This document shows positions 1-11,236 of a stretch of 64,000 bases of DNA, piece by piece. The notes below the pieces were generated by a model. It worked only from the letters and a program-made list of their open reading frames with translations. It was not told where the DNA came from and did no database searches. The DNA is taken from contig NC_079209.1 of NCBI RefSeq assembly GCF_026745355.1, positions 31,220,944-31,284,943 on the forward strand. Direction: 5' to 3'. This DNA is from Beta vulgaris subsp. vulgaris. Its lineage: Eukaryota; Streptophyta; Magnoliopsida; Caryophyllales; Amaranthaceae. The translations under genes and the position numbers were made by a program. Each line of letters begins with the position of its first letter. The first letter of the stretch is position 1.

Positions 1-467
1 ATGAAAGCCCACTTCTAAAACCGCCCAACCTGGTCCACAAAGTTGATTCGGCCCAGCTTATGAACCGGACCAGCTCAACCCAAGTATTTATTCAACCAAA
101 TTGTGTATATTTTAATGAAATTGTATATATTTTAATCAAATTGCATATATTATAATTCAATCAAATTCAAAAATAATGAAATTATTCATTAATATTAATA
201 ATTTTGTATATTTTAATTAATTTTAAAGGTTTTATGTAACAATAAAAATGTAAATTTTGAAAAAAATTCTCTTATCGACCCGCCACCCCGATCTAGCCCG
301 CAAGGCCCACGAACCGTCAGAACGGCTTCCCGAACTGTTAAAACCCGGTAACATACCGGTGTAGGCCAAGTTTTTGAGCCCGTGGACCAGCCCACCGTGA
401 ATTTCACGGTCCGGTAGTAGGGCCCATGTTCTAGCTCGTCTAGCCTACACCAGTGGCCATCTCTAAC
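1..467. other. Non-coding; possible end of a hAT-like element
   Basis: No credible gene. From about 280 to 467 the sequence is unusually GC-rich for this window and full of GGCCC/GGGCC-type words. Read on the minus strand it begins TAGAGATGGCCACTGG, which resembles the TAGGGATGGC-type ends of plant hAT elements. The other end would lie before base 1, so neither the paired terminal repeat nor an 8-bp target duplication can be tested. The middle (90-240) is AT-rich with repeated TTTTAAT(C/G)AAATT words. The hAT reading is only a resemblance. Confidence 0.25.
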
Positions 468-740
468 AAAAATAATCTTTTCCCAAACTTTTTTTAAATA
501 TCTTTTATATAACTCTTTTCTAAGAAACCTACTAATTATTTTCTAATATCTTTTTAAAAACCTACTAACTTTCAAAAACCTAGTACAACTCAACTACCTA
601 AACCTACCCTCACTATATAATACACATCGGACATCTCCTCACCCCGCAAAACCCACGGCAGCAACAACACTTAAACTAACACATAACTCCATCACCCTAT
701 GATCATCTAATCACTATCAATCCACCGCCATATAATAACA

Positions 741-808
741 TTCATCATCAATCATCATCTTACAATTCATCATCAATCATCATCTTACAATTCATCATCA
801 ATCATCAA
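741..808. repeat. 25-bp tandem repeat, 2.7 copies
   Basis: Two perfect 25-bp units (TTCATCATCAATCATCATCT followed by TACAA) at 741-765 and 766-790, with a partial third unit to 808. It lies in a pyrimidine-rich stretch (468-1072) in which I see no gene. Confidence 0.85.
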
Positions 809-1130
809 TTCACACCTGATCTCTCCATTCTCCCTAACATCATCCTGATCACCCTTACACGACTAAAACTAATTCCCCAACATCTCGCACACCAGCGCCA
901 CATCAAACAAAACTATAATAGTATAATTTAACAACTTACGCCAACTGCTATCAAACACCAATTCATCTAACACAAATTATTCACAAAGACTGCCTAATTA
1001 TAAGCCCAAGCCCACATTAAATTAAACACAACCCATCCAATTTCTATAGCCCACATTTATACTCCTTTTGCCATGTCAGCATTATATAAACCTAATATCT
1101 ACCTAAGAATCAGAAAACCACCATTCAATA

Positions 1131-1163
1131 TATATCTCTCTCTCTCTCCTCTCTCTCTCTCTC
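1131..1163. repeat. (CT)n microsatellite
   Basis: A nearly pure CT run of about 33 bases, interrupted once by CCTC. The sequence around it (1073-1400) looks like the 5' untranslated leader of a plant gene, with CT-rich and TC-rich words. The short reading frame at 1073-1318 has no recognisable domain and is probably chance. Confidence 0.8.
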
Positions 1164-1319
1164 GAAATGACGGTGGTCTCATCCTTTCTAGACTCCACAC
1201 TTCTTCATCGCTTAACATTGTGAAATTGCATCTTTTGCACAAAATTTCTTTGCAAATCATCGATTATTGCTCAATTGTTGATCGAAATTTTTTCTCGATC
1301 AAATTTCATTACATATGAT

Positions 1320-2660
1320 TGAAGTGAGCTGGAAGCCTTAAACAATGGTGACATGCAATTCTGTTTCCAGATCTTGTTTCACGTGTTCGATCTCTTCAAA
1401 ATCTGAATGATTTGTAGCTCTACATCAATTTTAGGGTCAACATTCTCTCCATTTAGTTTTCTGTATTGTGTATGTTTTTTATATTATATTAAGTTTTTGG
1501 AACCATTTTAAAGTAGAGACTTATAAGAGAGATATATTTTCAATTTATAATACTTTTTTTCAATTTTACTGAAAATTTGGACCTACACCCCAAATTTTCT
1601 TCAATTTTCAGTCGAATTTTGATTTCTTTTTTAAAGTCCTTACAAAAATGCGAAAATGGAGCAATTGTTAGTGTTTGTTGTTTTGTAGATAGATTCAATA
1701 TATGAAGGTTTCGTATCATTTTCATTCAAGGTTGCGCATGATGAAATACAAACTGCTGATTTAATTTCTTCATAATGCACTATTGTTTCAACTGATGTGA
1801 TTGTATTTGGTATGTGCGTAGACTTTCTTTTCGTGTTTGTTATATTGGTCACTTTTTGTTTTATGTTGGTCACTATTTGCTTTAAACTGGTGTCTTTTGA
1901 TTGTTTCTCATTTCTTTTGAGTATGTTTGCAGTAGGTTCCTTATTATGTTATCATATTTTATTATTATTATCTCACCATTTGTGACAAAAGAACAAAAGC
2001 GCGTGGAAGTTTTCGTAAACGTATCAAAGCTTTAGCGGATAAACTTGTTGATATGAAGAAAAAAGCTGATAATGAAGGAAATTTGCATCAAAAGCAAAAA
2101 AAAAAAAATGCAAGGAAGAAGGAATCCACCATCTAGACCGTCCAAAATAATTGCTCAGATAAACACTAAAAAGCCAATTGAGCAACCAATTAGAGAACAA
2201 GATAAGGAGCAAGAAGGTCGACAAAGGATACGAGAATTCTCTTAGTGCTGCTTCCAATGCACCAAAGGAATCTGGTTCTTACACTCTCCTTGCAAGATTA
2301 TCTTGAATTCTATCCTCCACGACTCGAGTGACTCTGATCTCGTTATCTATAGTGGTCACCAAATGGCTTATAGTGGTTATTAAATAGATTAAACTAGTCA
2401 CCAAATGAATTATTTTAATTTTGACTCATATTGGTGTTCATTTTATGTAAATGGTGTTCCATACACCTTAGTAGTATTCTTTAATAGTTTAATTATCTGA
2501 ATAATTCAATTTTGTTATCGGTATTTCATTCATTCGAATTATATTCTATTTAATTATATTAGTTTGTTATGGTCAATTTTCATATAATTATTATAATAAC
2601 TTTGTAGTCATGGTACGATATCTTATATTATTATATTGATAACTATTACATTAAATTGGT
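1320..2660. other. Non-coding, AT-rich; no recognisable gene
   Basis: No protein family recognised. Around 1990-2260 one plus-strand frame is lysine/arginine-rich (KRIKALADK, then a K/Q run encoded by an A13 tract) and the next frame is arginine-rich, but stops follow quickly and no domain is visible. From about 1850 the word (T/A)(T/G)GGTCAC recurs every 20-100 bases and continues to about 5100 in the neighbouring blocks. This suggests old, degraded repeat sequence. Confidence 0.5.
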
Positions 2661-3085
2661 CAAGTTGTGACTTTAGAACTTAAAAAGGTAAATTTCATAA
2701 GCTTAGTTTGAAAGTGGTGACTTATTATATTAAGTTAGTCACTTATAAGTTTTAAGGGTGACACTTTGAATTAAAACTCAAAAGATGATTTGAATATTTG
2801 GATCTTATATATTATAGAATAGCCATTTTGTAACTTTTGTTATAGATGACAATAACAAAGTATCCTGGCAAGTTTTCAAAGAGTTGAAATGTTTTAATAG
2901 CAAACAGCCCAATAGGATCACTAACTAACATAAAATAGTCACTTATTTACATAAGTTGGTCAATTGTCAACATATGTTATTCACATTTCAAAATATTATC
3001 TCAACATAAAATGGTCACTTATTACATTGGTTTGTAGGTGGTATCTTATATTATTACATTGGTAACTTACTACATTAAATTAGTC
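2661..3085. repeat. Copy A of a ~400-bp direct duplication
   Basis: Matches 4077-4440 in the same orientation at roughly 80% by eye. Shared runs include CTCAAAAGATGATTTGAATA, TTTGGATCTTATATAT, TTTTGTAACTT and CACATTTCAAAATATT. The two copies are separated by the MULE-like insertion at 3098-4070, so they were adjacent before it. Both contain spaced (T/A)GGTCACTTATT words that may be older internal repeats. No coding potential is seen. Confidence 0.7.
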
Positions 3086-3088
3086 CCA

Positions 3089-4079
3089 TTTTGAATTCTC
3101 AACTTCAATTTATCGCCCAAAAATTACTTAAAATCGCCCAGAAAAATATTGAAATGTCATTTATAGCCTTCTCTTTCTTTCTCCCTAAACCACCATCTCC
3201 ACCACCATCCACCACCACCAACCCCATTGCCACAGCCACCCACAGCAGCCTCCACCCTCCTACCCCCCACCCTCCTGCCGCCATCACCACCAACCCTAGT
3301 GTCACAACCACCCACATCAAAGAAACATTATGAACAAACAACCCTCTTGGATCACATGTTCTACCACCCACTAATACAGAGAACAAGATCTCCTCCCTAG
3401 TTCTAAGATCTCAATTGTATCAGTATATATATGCTCAAGAAAATCAAAGAGAACAATAAAAAACTAATGCTTATATGAACTGAAAAGGACCCTTGAAATT
3501 ACAGAAATTACTTGGAAGTGTGAAGAAAAAGATAAATCATGAGCAAAGGCAAAAACGAGGAACATATAGAAGGACTTGATTTAGGGATGAACATAAGAAG
3601 CCTAATTCAATTGCTTCGAAATTACAGAAGCAAGAAAAGAATTCGAAATTTTTTTTGGTGACCATGAGCGAACGTCTTCGGTGGACGTTCCAACCATGGC
3701 CCGAACGTTTGGCCTGGACGTTCGGGCCATGGGTGGAACGTCCACCGCGGACGTTCTCCCCATGGCCCGAACGTCCAGGTCAAACGTTCGGGCCATGGGT
3801 GGAACGTCCACCGCGGACGTTCGCCCATGGTCACCAAAAGAAATTTCGAATTCTTTTTAGGTGGGTGGTGGTGGAGTTCGCAGGACGAAGGTGATGGCGG
3901 TGTAGGTAGCAGGTGGCAGTTGGGAGGTAGTGTGTGGTGGTGGGGGGTGGTGGTAGTGGTGGGTGGTGGGGGTGGTGGGTGGTGTGGAAAAGAGGAAGGG
4001 GTAAAATAGTCAATAAAAATAAATTTTGGGCGATTTTTTGTAAATTTCAGGGCAATGTTTAACAAACCTCTTTTGAATT
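3089..4079. mobile_element. MULE-like/foldback element with 9-bp TSD
   Basis: The insertion proper is 3098-4070 (973 bp), flanked by TTTTGAATT at 3089-3097 and 4071-4079. A 9-bp duplication is typical of Mutator-like elements. The ends are imperfect inverted repeats: CGCCCAAAAATTAC...AAAATCGCCC on the left against GCCCTGAAATTTAC...AAAATCGCCC on the right (reverse complement). The outermost ~13 bases match poorly. Inside, CCACC-rich sequence on the left (3188-3310) faces GGTGG-rich sequence on the right (3860-3995), so much of the element can fold back on itself. It encodes no transposase and would be non-autonomous. The proline- or glycine-rich reading frames in it are simple-repeat artefacts. 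Confidence 0.55.
3632..3860. repeat. Nested GC-rich hairpin with internal repeats
   Basis: The outer arms AAGAATTCGAAA...GGTGACCATG (3632-3665) and CATGGTCACC...TTTCGAATTC (3826-3853) are inverted complements. The ~160 bases between are built from GAACGT/ACGTTC, CCATGG and GGGCCATGG words, themselves palindromic. A ~40-bp block beginning ACGTTCGGGCCATGGGTGG occurs twice. Because of this symmetry both strands read as near-identical repeated peptides (ERPPRTF, PWPERP). That is a consequence of the palindrome, not evidence of a protein. Confidence 0.75.
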
Positions 4080-4440
4080 TAGAACTTAAAAGATGAATTT
4101 AGAACTTCAAGCTTGAAACTGGCAACTTATTATATTAAATTAGTCACTTTTAAGTTCAAAGTTGTGATGTTTTGAATTAAACCTCAAAAGATGATTTGAA
4201 TATTTGGATCTTATATATTTCAAAATGGTCATTTTGTAACTTCATTTGTAGACAACATTAACAAACTAGCATGTCAAGTTTTCAAAGAACTGAAACACTT
4301 TTTATGGCAAAGAGTCCAAGAGGGTAACTAACTAACATAATTAAATGGTCACTTATTTACATAAATTGGTCACTTGTCAAGTTGTACACATTTCAAAATA
4401 TTGCATTAACATACAATGGTCACTTATTAAAATAAGCCCT
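4077..4440. repeat. Copy B of the ~400-bp direct duplication
   Basis: Second copy of the block at 2661-3085, starting at the right-hand target duplication of the MULE-like insertion. It shares long near-identical runs with copy A, including GATTTGAATATTTGGATC and the paired GGTCACTTATTTACATAA words. Non-coding. Confidence 0.7.
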
Positions 4441-5588
4441 TTTTGCGTTCCTTTTCGCTTTTGGTACAGGCGTGCAACTTCCCTCTCACTGCCATTCTTT
4501 TCTTCAATGTGACTAGTTCATCTGCTGGTATTTTTTTGATAAGGACGTGCTCTTTACCCGTTTAACTAGGAAGGCTAATCTGCATTTTTGTTTGGAATTT
4601 ATTGTTAGGTTGCCCTCTTAATTGAAGTCTTCTTCTCCTGTAAAAAATGGTGATATTAGTACAAATCGAATATGTAAAGAATTGATAAGTTTAAAGTGGT
4701 AACTAATAAAACTAAAAGTCATACATTTTAATACAAACTGGGTAATTATCTAAATCGCATAGCTTTCCTATTATGTGGCGATTTAATGGAATTTGGGTTG
4801 AGTTGATTTGCTCAAACAACTTATATGCATAATCAAAACATCACAGGCAAAATGGGAATGAAAGAAGCATTCAAGATACATAATTTCCATGAGAGAAAAA
4901 ACCTAACTCTCTGATATTTATTGGAATTCCCACTCTTCATGTGAGAAATAATAATTAATGGCACTTCCATGCTTACCAATCAAAATTCCAAATTTCAACA
5001 CACGATTGGTTACTTTTAGTGCTAAATTGGTTTCTTTTTGTTTAATACTGGCTATGAATATTTCTTAAGCACAATTTAATATTCTGTAAAATGGTCTCTT
5101 ATTGACTAATACTAGTTACTAATAAAGATTTACTAGTTACTAGGTTTATGGGCAATAATCATCAAAACATTCGTTTACTCACCAACGTCATTAACACATT
5201 TGGGTTCAAAGTTGGTTTGCCTAATATATTTTGCTCAATATCCACACTTCCACCGTAATCAATAACACACTTCTCAAATAACTTATTTATTGAAACAACT
5301 AGTTAAGCAATAACAACCTAAATTTGACATTATAAGTCTATTAAATAAAGAAATTATATTACAAAACAATTGAAAAAGCTTGTGAAAAACAACAAGCAAA
5401 TCACATTATAATCAACAGTAAAGGGAAAAGAATGAGAAAAATTAGAGAAAAAAACCTATTAATTAAAGAAATTTAAATATCACCTTATCAGAGCATGTGA
5501 GCAATTTCAAATTCATAAAGTGGTCCCTAAATGAACTGAAGTAGGCCCTAAATGGACTAAGCAGTCCTTAAATATTAACTGGAAGTAT
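4441..5588. other. Non-coding, AT-rich; no gene seen
   Basis: Nothing recognisable is encoded. 4440-4620 is somewhat more GC-balanced and pyrimidine-rich, like a plant gene 3' end, but no domain is readable. Bases 5586-5588 (TAT) are the left target-site duplication of the CACTA transposon that follows. Confidence 0.5.
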
Positions 5589-5745
5589 CACTAGGGGAAA
5601 AAATCGAAAGGGCTGCGCAAGTAGGGCTGCGCATTTTAAAAAAGCGCAGCCCTATTGATGAAGGGCTGCGCTTTTTAAAAAAAGCGCAGCCCTTTTGTAT
5701 GAAGGGCTGCGCTTTTTTGAAACTAGCGCAGCCCTACTATCAAAT
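5589..5745. repeat. CACTA 5' TIR and subterminal palindromes
   Basis: After the 15-bp terminal repeat come about seven copies of GGGCTGCGC or its complement GCGCAGCCC. They pair as hairpins around TTTTAAAAAA or TTTTTTGAAACTA centres (5609-5736). In En/Spm elements such subterminal repeats are binding sites for element-encoded protein; that role is assumed here from the family. Confidence 0.85.
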
Positions 5746-5785
5746 TTTTTTTTTTCGATACAAACTATGTAGCGCGCCTTTACTT

Positions 5786-6062
5786 CATTTTCCCACTTTC
5801 ATTCTCTCTCTTCACTTCTTACTACCCCAAGTGCGATATTCCCACTTTCATTCTCTCTCTTCACTTCTTCGAGTGTTGCACCACCACCACCACCACCACT
5901 TTGCTGCCCTAATTCGAGCACCACCACCCCTTCGCGCACAATATTTCGCGCACCACCACCCCTTCGCGCACCACCACCCCCTTCGCGCACCACCACCCCC
6001 AATTCGCACCACATTTCGCGCACACCACCCCCTTTGCGCACCACCCCTTTGCGCACCACCTC
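5786..6062. repeat. 31-bp duplication and CGCACCACCACC minisatellite
   Basis: A 31-bp pyrimidine-rich unit (TTCCCACTTTCATTCTCTCT...) is repeated exactly at 5790-5820 and 5839-5869. A CAC(CAC)n stretch and at least six degenerate copies of TTCGCGCACCACCACCCC follow (5878-6062). It lies between the subterminal repeats and the first transposase exon, probably in the 5' leader. The reading frames spanning it on both strands are low-complexity and not credible genes. Confidence 0.8.
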
Positions 6063-6511
6063 TTCTCTTCTCTTTTATTTTCTTCTCTTCTCCACCATTT
6101 GAGTGGTTAATTAGGTATGGATTAATTTTGTTTTTAAGTTACTTTTGTTTTGTTAAATTGAATTAAATGGTTAATGTGCAATGTGGGTTTTGTCAATTGT
6201 AGGAAGAAGAGGCTAAGGAAGGCAAGTAAAGTTCCAAGTATCTCTTTTTCTTCATTGCTCGTCGTTGGTGTTAAGAGGTAACTACTTTAACATGTAGACA
6301 AAGTTGATAATTTATTGAATGTATATGTATTTTTTATAATGTATATATAATATATTATTTGTTGATATGAGATTGTATGAAAACGCAATGTGATTTAGCT
6401 ATATATATGAAAAATATAAGTAGTTGTTTGAATCATCATCATATATGCCTAGATACCCGTTCAAGACTTACTCATTAGGGGTAAGTCTTGAATAGTCCCC
6501 GGTTTGGGACT

Positions 6512-6736
6512 GTTCTTGGACGTTTGATCTCACTTAGGTGGTGAATGTGTGTCTTCTTTTCAATTCTGAGGAAAATCTTGGCTTATCGTTTCGCTACATT
6601 GTTCTCTGGGTACATATGTAGATAAGCAATTATCTACATTGTGTACTTGGAGAACTGTAGGGAAATGCTGCCGGATTTTCCTTAGAATTGGAAAGTTGGC
6701 ATATATTCACTAGTGAGATTAGACGTCCAAGGATGG
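6512..6736. repeat. ~225-bp imperfect inverted repeat (hairpin)
   Basis: The left arm begins CTTGGACGTTTGATCTCACT (6512) and the right arm ends with the near-complement AGTGAGATTAGACGTCCAAG (to 6732). The arms also match through CAATTCTGAGGAAAATC / GATTTTCCTTAGAATTG and GTTCTCTGGGTACAT / GTACTTGGAGAAC. The centre is ATGTAGATAAGCAATTATCTACAT. A transcript would fold into a long stem-loop. It sits in the probable 5' leader or intron of the transposase gene, before the ATG at 6913. Confidence 0.75.
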
Positions 6737-6912
6737 GTTAGGTTGGAGTGATAAGGACCTTTGACTGCATGCATACAATTGAACATGTGACTATCTTAGC
6801 TTGTTGTATACGTGTGTGATTTGAATATGTGAGTGTATGTGTACTTTAATAATGATTGATGCATTATAATGAATGTTGTGTTTAATTATTAGAGGTGGTC
6901 TTCTTGAATGAG

Positions 6913-9900
6913 ATGGATCGTACTTGGATGTATGGTAGTCGTGAATCGATTGAGTTTGTGAATGGGGTCCGGAATTCTGTAGAAGTGCATTAGAATATCA
7001 AACATCCTCTGGAGCAGTCGACTTTTATTGTCCTTGTTTGGATTGTAGAAATGTGAGCAAGGTTAGTAGTATACATGTGGTTAGGGAGCATGTATTTCGC
7101 CGTGGGTTTAGGCCTCAATACCATGTATGGATTTGGCATGGTGAGCAGGGGAGGTATATGGGAAGCTCTGGATTAAAGAATGATGTATGTGAAGAAAAAA
7201 AAGAAGGATGATGATGAGTTAGGGGATGAGAATTTGGATGATGAATTTGGAGATGATGATAGGGATCGGGTAGACGAGATGATACACGAGGTTGAAGATC
7301 AGTCGTGTAGACGACCTCGTATTTTTGAGTCTATGTCTAAGGCTGCTGAAAAGCCGTTGTATCCAGGTTGTACAAAGTACACCAAACTTTCTGCGGTGGT
7401 AACACTGTTCAACATTAAGTCGAACGCTGGTTGGACGGACTCTAGTTTCACATCGTTGTTGGAAGTTTTAGCTGAGATGCTCCCTGAAGGAAATGAACTG
7501 CCAAAGTCGTACTATTATGCGAAGAAGTTGATGTGTCCTTTGGGTTTAGAGTACGAGCGGATACATGCTTGTCCTAACGATTGTGTGCTTTATCGTAATG
7601 AGTATGAGCATTTACATGAGTGTCCACGTTGTGGATTGTCGAGGTACAAGCGTGAAGGAGCTGGAGGTAGTGAAGGACCACCAGCCAAGGTGTTGTGGTA
7701 TCTACCCATAATACCTAGATTTAAGCGCATGTTCTCAATGAAAGGAGATGCGAAGAATTTGAGGTGGCATGCAGATCGTAGGAAGAAAGACGGTCTGCTC
7801 AAGCATCCGGCTGATTCGCCTGAGTGGAAAACTATCGACAGGGTGCATAAGTCATTTGGTAATGAGGATAGGAATCTGAGGCTTGGATTATGTACGGATG
7901 GCATGAACCCTTTTGGCAATCTCAGCTCGCAGCATAGCACATGGCCAGTAGTTTTAGTGGTTTATAACTTGCCTCCTTGGTTGTGCATGAAACGCAAGTA
8001 CATGATGTTGTCGCTTCTTATATCGGGGCCCAAACAACCTGGAAATGACATAGATGTATACCTTCAGCGCTTGTTGAAGATTTACAGAAGATGTGGAACG
8101 AAGGAGTGTTAGTATTTGATGCGTATGCTAATGAGATGTTCACTCTGCGTGCCATGCTTTTTTGTACTATGAACGATTATCCAGCTTATGGGAACTTATC
8201 TGGGTATAAGACTAAAGGAAAACAACCTTGCCCGATTTGTTTAGATGACATGAAATCTACACACCTTAAGGGCTGCAAAATGTGTATATGCGCACACGAA
8301 GGCTCCTCAGCCGCGACCATCCCTATCGGTTTAAGAAGAAGGCATTCGATGGGACGGTTGAAGAAGAAGTTGCTCATAGACCATTAACTGGTACTGAAGT
8401 TTATAATCAGGTGAAGGGCATTGAAACAGTCTTTGGTAAACCTGCTAGTGAGGTTGATAGACCTACAGGATTATGGAAAAAACAGTCCATTTTTTGGAAA
8501 CTCCATATTGGAAAGATCTAAAGGTCAGACATTGTTTGGATGTCATGCACATAGAGAAGAATGTTTGTGAAGCTATTATCGCGACACTTATGAATATTCC
8601 GGGTAAGACAAAAGATGTTAAGGCGTCACGACTTTCTTGGAACAAGAGGGGATTCGACCAGAGTTGTGGGCTCAGAAAAGGGACGGAAGAAAGAAGAAAA
8701 GAGGGGAGGAAAGGGTTGATGATGATGAAACACAGAAAAGTAAAAAGGTGGAGGATTCGGAGAGGAATTATTTGCCACCAGCTTGCTACACGATGTCGCG
8801 TGCAGAGAAACGGATTTTTTGCGAGTCATTGTATGGCATTAAGGTCCCTACTGGCTACTCATCGAATATGAAGCGCTTTGTTACCTTAAATGGTGAGTTG
8901 AAGTTATCGAGTATGAAATCGCACGATTGTCATGTCATGATGCAAGTATTCTTACCGATTGCAATTCGTGGGATACTTCCAAAGCATGTGAGGCACACCA
9001 TTACAGAACTGTGTTCATTTTTTCATTCAATCTGCAGCAAAGTCCTAGACCCGTCGACCCTCGATTCCTTGCAGACTAGAGTAGTTGAAACTCTATGCAA
9101 ATTTGAGATGTATTTCCCCCCTGCATTCTTTGACATTATGGTCCATCTCATTGTCCATCTAGTTCGAGAAATTAAGCTGTGTGGTCCAGTGTTTTTGAGG
9201 TGGTGCTATCCTTTTGAGAGATATATGGGAACTTTGAAAGATAAAGTTCGTAATCCTGCACAACCAGAAGGTAGTATAATTCAAGGGATTGTGGGTGAAG
9301 AGATCAGTAATTTTGTGGCTGAGTATTTTGCTAGTGTTGATCCTGTTGGACTTCCGACATCCCGACACGAGGGCAGACTTGAGGGCAAGGGTACAATTGG
9401 TTCAAAATTGATCACACCTTCCGTAGAAAAGCGTAAACAAGCTCACTTATTTGTATTGCATCACGTACCAGATGTCCATCCTTATTTAAGTGAACATATG
9501 GAGGAATTACGTGTTAGCAATCCTGGAAAAGGAGTGAGGGCATTGACGCAAATGCATAACAAGACTTTCATTGATTGGTTTCATAAACGAGTACTCAATG
9601 ATTTGGATGAAAGTGTTCCTGAAACAGTCAATGGTTAGCATTTGGTCCTCGTGAAGCTGTACGCTCTTATGAGGGTTATGATATTAATGGGTATACTTTT
9701 TGGACTGAACGTCAAGATCTCAAGTCAAGATCGCAACAAAATAGTGGTGTTTCACTTGTGGCGTCGTCTACACAATATGCAAGCTCGAAAGATAAGTCGC
9801 CTGTACATGCTGAAAGCAACTACTATGGGCGAATACAAGAAATCTGGGAGCTGGACTACTGTACTTTTAATATTTGCCTCTTGTGTTCACGTGGGTTGAC

Positions 9901-10265
9901 AATAATCGCCGTTGTGTAAGAAACGATGATCCTTGCGGTTTCACCCTTGTTGACCTTAGTCGTTTACGTGAAACTGAGGAGCCATTTGTAATTGCATCAC
10001 AAGTGAAGCAAGTATTTTTTGTAACTGATCCTGCTGATCATAAGTGGTCAATTGTTGTACCTGGTAAAAGGAGTATCCTCGGTATTGGTGATGTTGATAA
10101 TGAGGAAGAATATGATGCATTTGAGGACCTCCCCCCTTTACCTATCCTGAAATTCGTGTGGAAGATGATGTAAATATGTCGGAGAATTATATGCGTGTAG
10201 ATCACACGGAAGGGATACATGTACTTGAGGATCCTAAGAAAAGGCGGAAGCTCAATGAATCATGA
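6913..10265 (+). pseudogene. CACTA TNP2-type transposase, frameshifted
   Basis: Would encode the transposase that cuts at the CACTA ends. Domain order is as in plant CACTA transposases. A Transpos_assoc-type start (MDRTWMYGSRES; then CPCLDC and WIWHGE, 6913-7150) is followed by an acidic linker and Transposase_21/TNP2 (7360-8600; CPLGLEYERIHACPNDC, PCPICLDD, CLDVMHIEKNVCEAI). Then come DUF4218 (8770-9330; VMMQVFLPIAIRG, CYPFERYMGTLKDKV) and DUF4216 (9640-10110; FTWVDNN..., DPCGFTLVDLSRL), ending in a basic KKRRKL near the stop, a likely nuclear signal. The frame changes near 6987, 7170, 8090, 8285, 8490, 8640 and 9640-9890. Some changes could be introns, but no good splice pairs are obvious at most of them. 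The ATG at 6913 was chosen because the family's conserved start follows it directly. Confidence 0.9.
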
Positions 10266-10296
10266 GACATAAACTCAGGTGTGTGTAATTTCTCCA

Positions 10297-11228
10297 ATTT
10301 TTAGGCTTCAATTTCTTGTTGGTTGCATTTTGGGAAGAAAAGGCCATTTCCGGCCTATTTTGGCCTATTTTCGCTTTTCGCTCCCAAAATGTACTTATGA
10401 AGTGATTTAACCTCAAATTCTTTTTGAACATGATTATATGATGTATAATGTAACTAGTATGTAGATTTTTAGGCTTTAATTTCTTGTTGGTTGCATTTTG
10501 GGAACGAAAAGGCCATTTCCGGCCTATTTTGGCCTATTTTGGCCTTTTCGCTCCCAAAATGTACTTATGAAGTGATTTAACCTCAAATTCTTTTTGAACA
10601 TGATTATATGATGTATAATGTAACTAGTATGTAGATTTTTAGGCTTTAATTTCTTGTTGGTTGCATTTTGGGAACGAAAAGGCCATTTCCGGCCTATTTT
10701 GGCCTATTTTGGCCTTTTCGCTCCCAAAATGTACTTATGAAGTGATTTAACCTCAAATTCTTTTTGAACATGATTATATGATGTATAATGTAACTAGTAT
10801 GTAGATTTTTAGGCTTTAATTTCTTGTTGGTTGCATTTTGGGAACGAAAAGGCCATTTCCGGCCTATTTTGGCCTATTTTGGCCTTTTCGCTCCCAAAAT
10901 GTACTTATGAAGTGATTTAACCTCAAATTCTTTTTGAACATGATTATATGAAATAATGTAACTAGTATGTAGATTTTAAGGCTTTAATTTCTTGTTGGTT
11001 GCATTTCGGGAACGAAAAGGCCATTTCCGGCCAATTTCGGCCTATTTTGGCCTTTTCGCTCCCAAAATGTACTTATGAAGTGATTTAACCTCAAATTCTT
11101 TTTGAACATGATTATATGATGTATAATGTAACTAGTATGTAGATTTTTAGGCTTTAATTTCTTGTTGGTTGCATTTTGGGAACGAAAAGGCCATTTCGGC
11201 CATTTCGGCCTATTTTGGCCTTTTCGCT
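10297..11228. repeat. ~170-bp minisatellite array 1 (5.5 copies)
   Basis: Tandem units anchored by TTTTTAGGCTTTAATTTCTT near 10468, 10638, 10808, 10975 and 11145, after a slightly diverged first unit at 10297. The period is 168-170 bp and the inner units are almost identical. Each unit carries GAACGAAAAGGCCATTTCCG, GGCCTATTTTGGCC pairs and TTTTCGCTCCCAAAATGTAC. The array starts about 30 bp after the transposase stop and breaks off into the C-rich tract. The same unit recurs at 14903-15765. Confidence 0.95.
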
Positions 11229-11236
11229 ACCATGCC

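Noticed and set aside
1987..2260. Lys/Arg-rich frame suggesting a FAR1/MULE-type protein tail
   Set aside because: Much of the basic character comes from an A13 run, stops follow at once, and no zinc-finger or SWIM motif is present.
3655..3894. Repeated Trp/Pro/Arg peptides readable on both strands
   Set aside because: The two strands encode the same words because the DNA is palindromic; there is no start context, domain or relative.
5699..6166. His/Pro-rich reading frame of 155 residues
   Set aside because: It spans the subterminal palindromes and a CACCACC minisatellite of the CACTA element; composition artefact.
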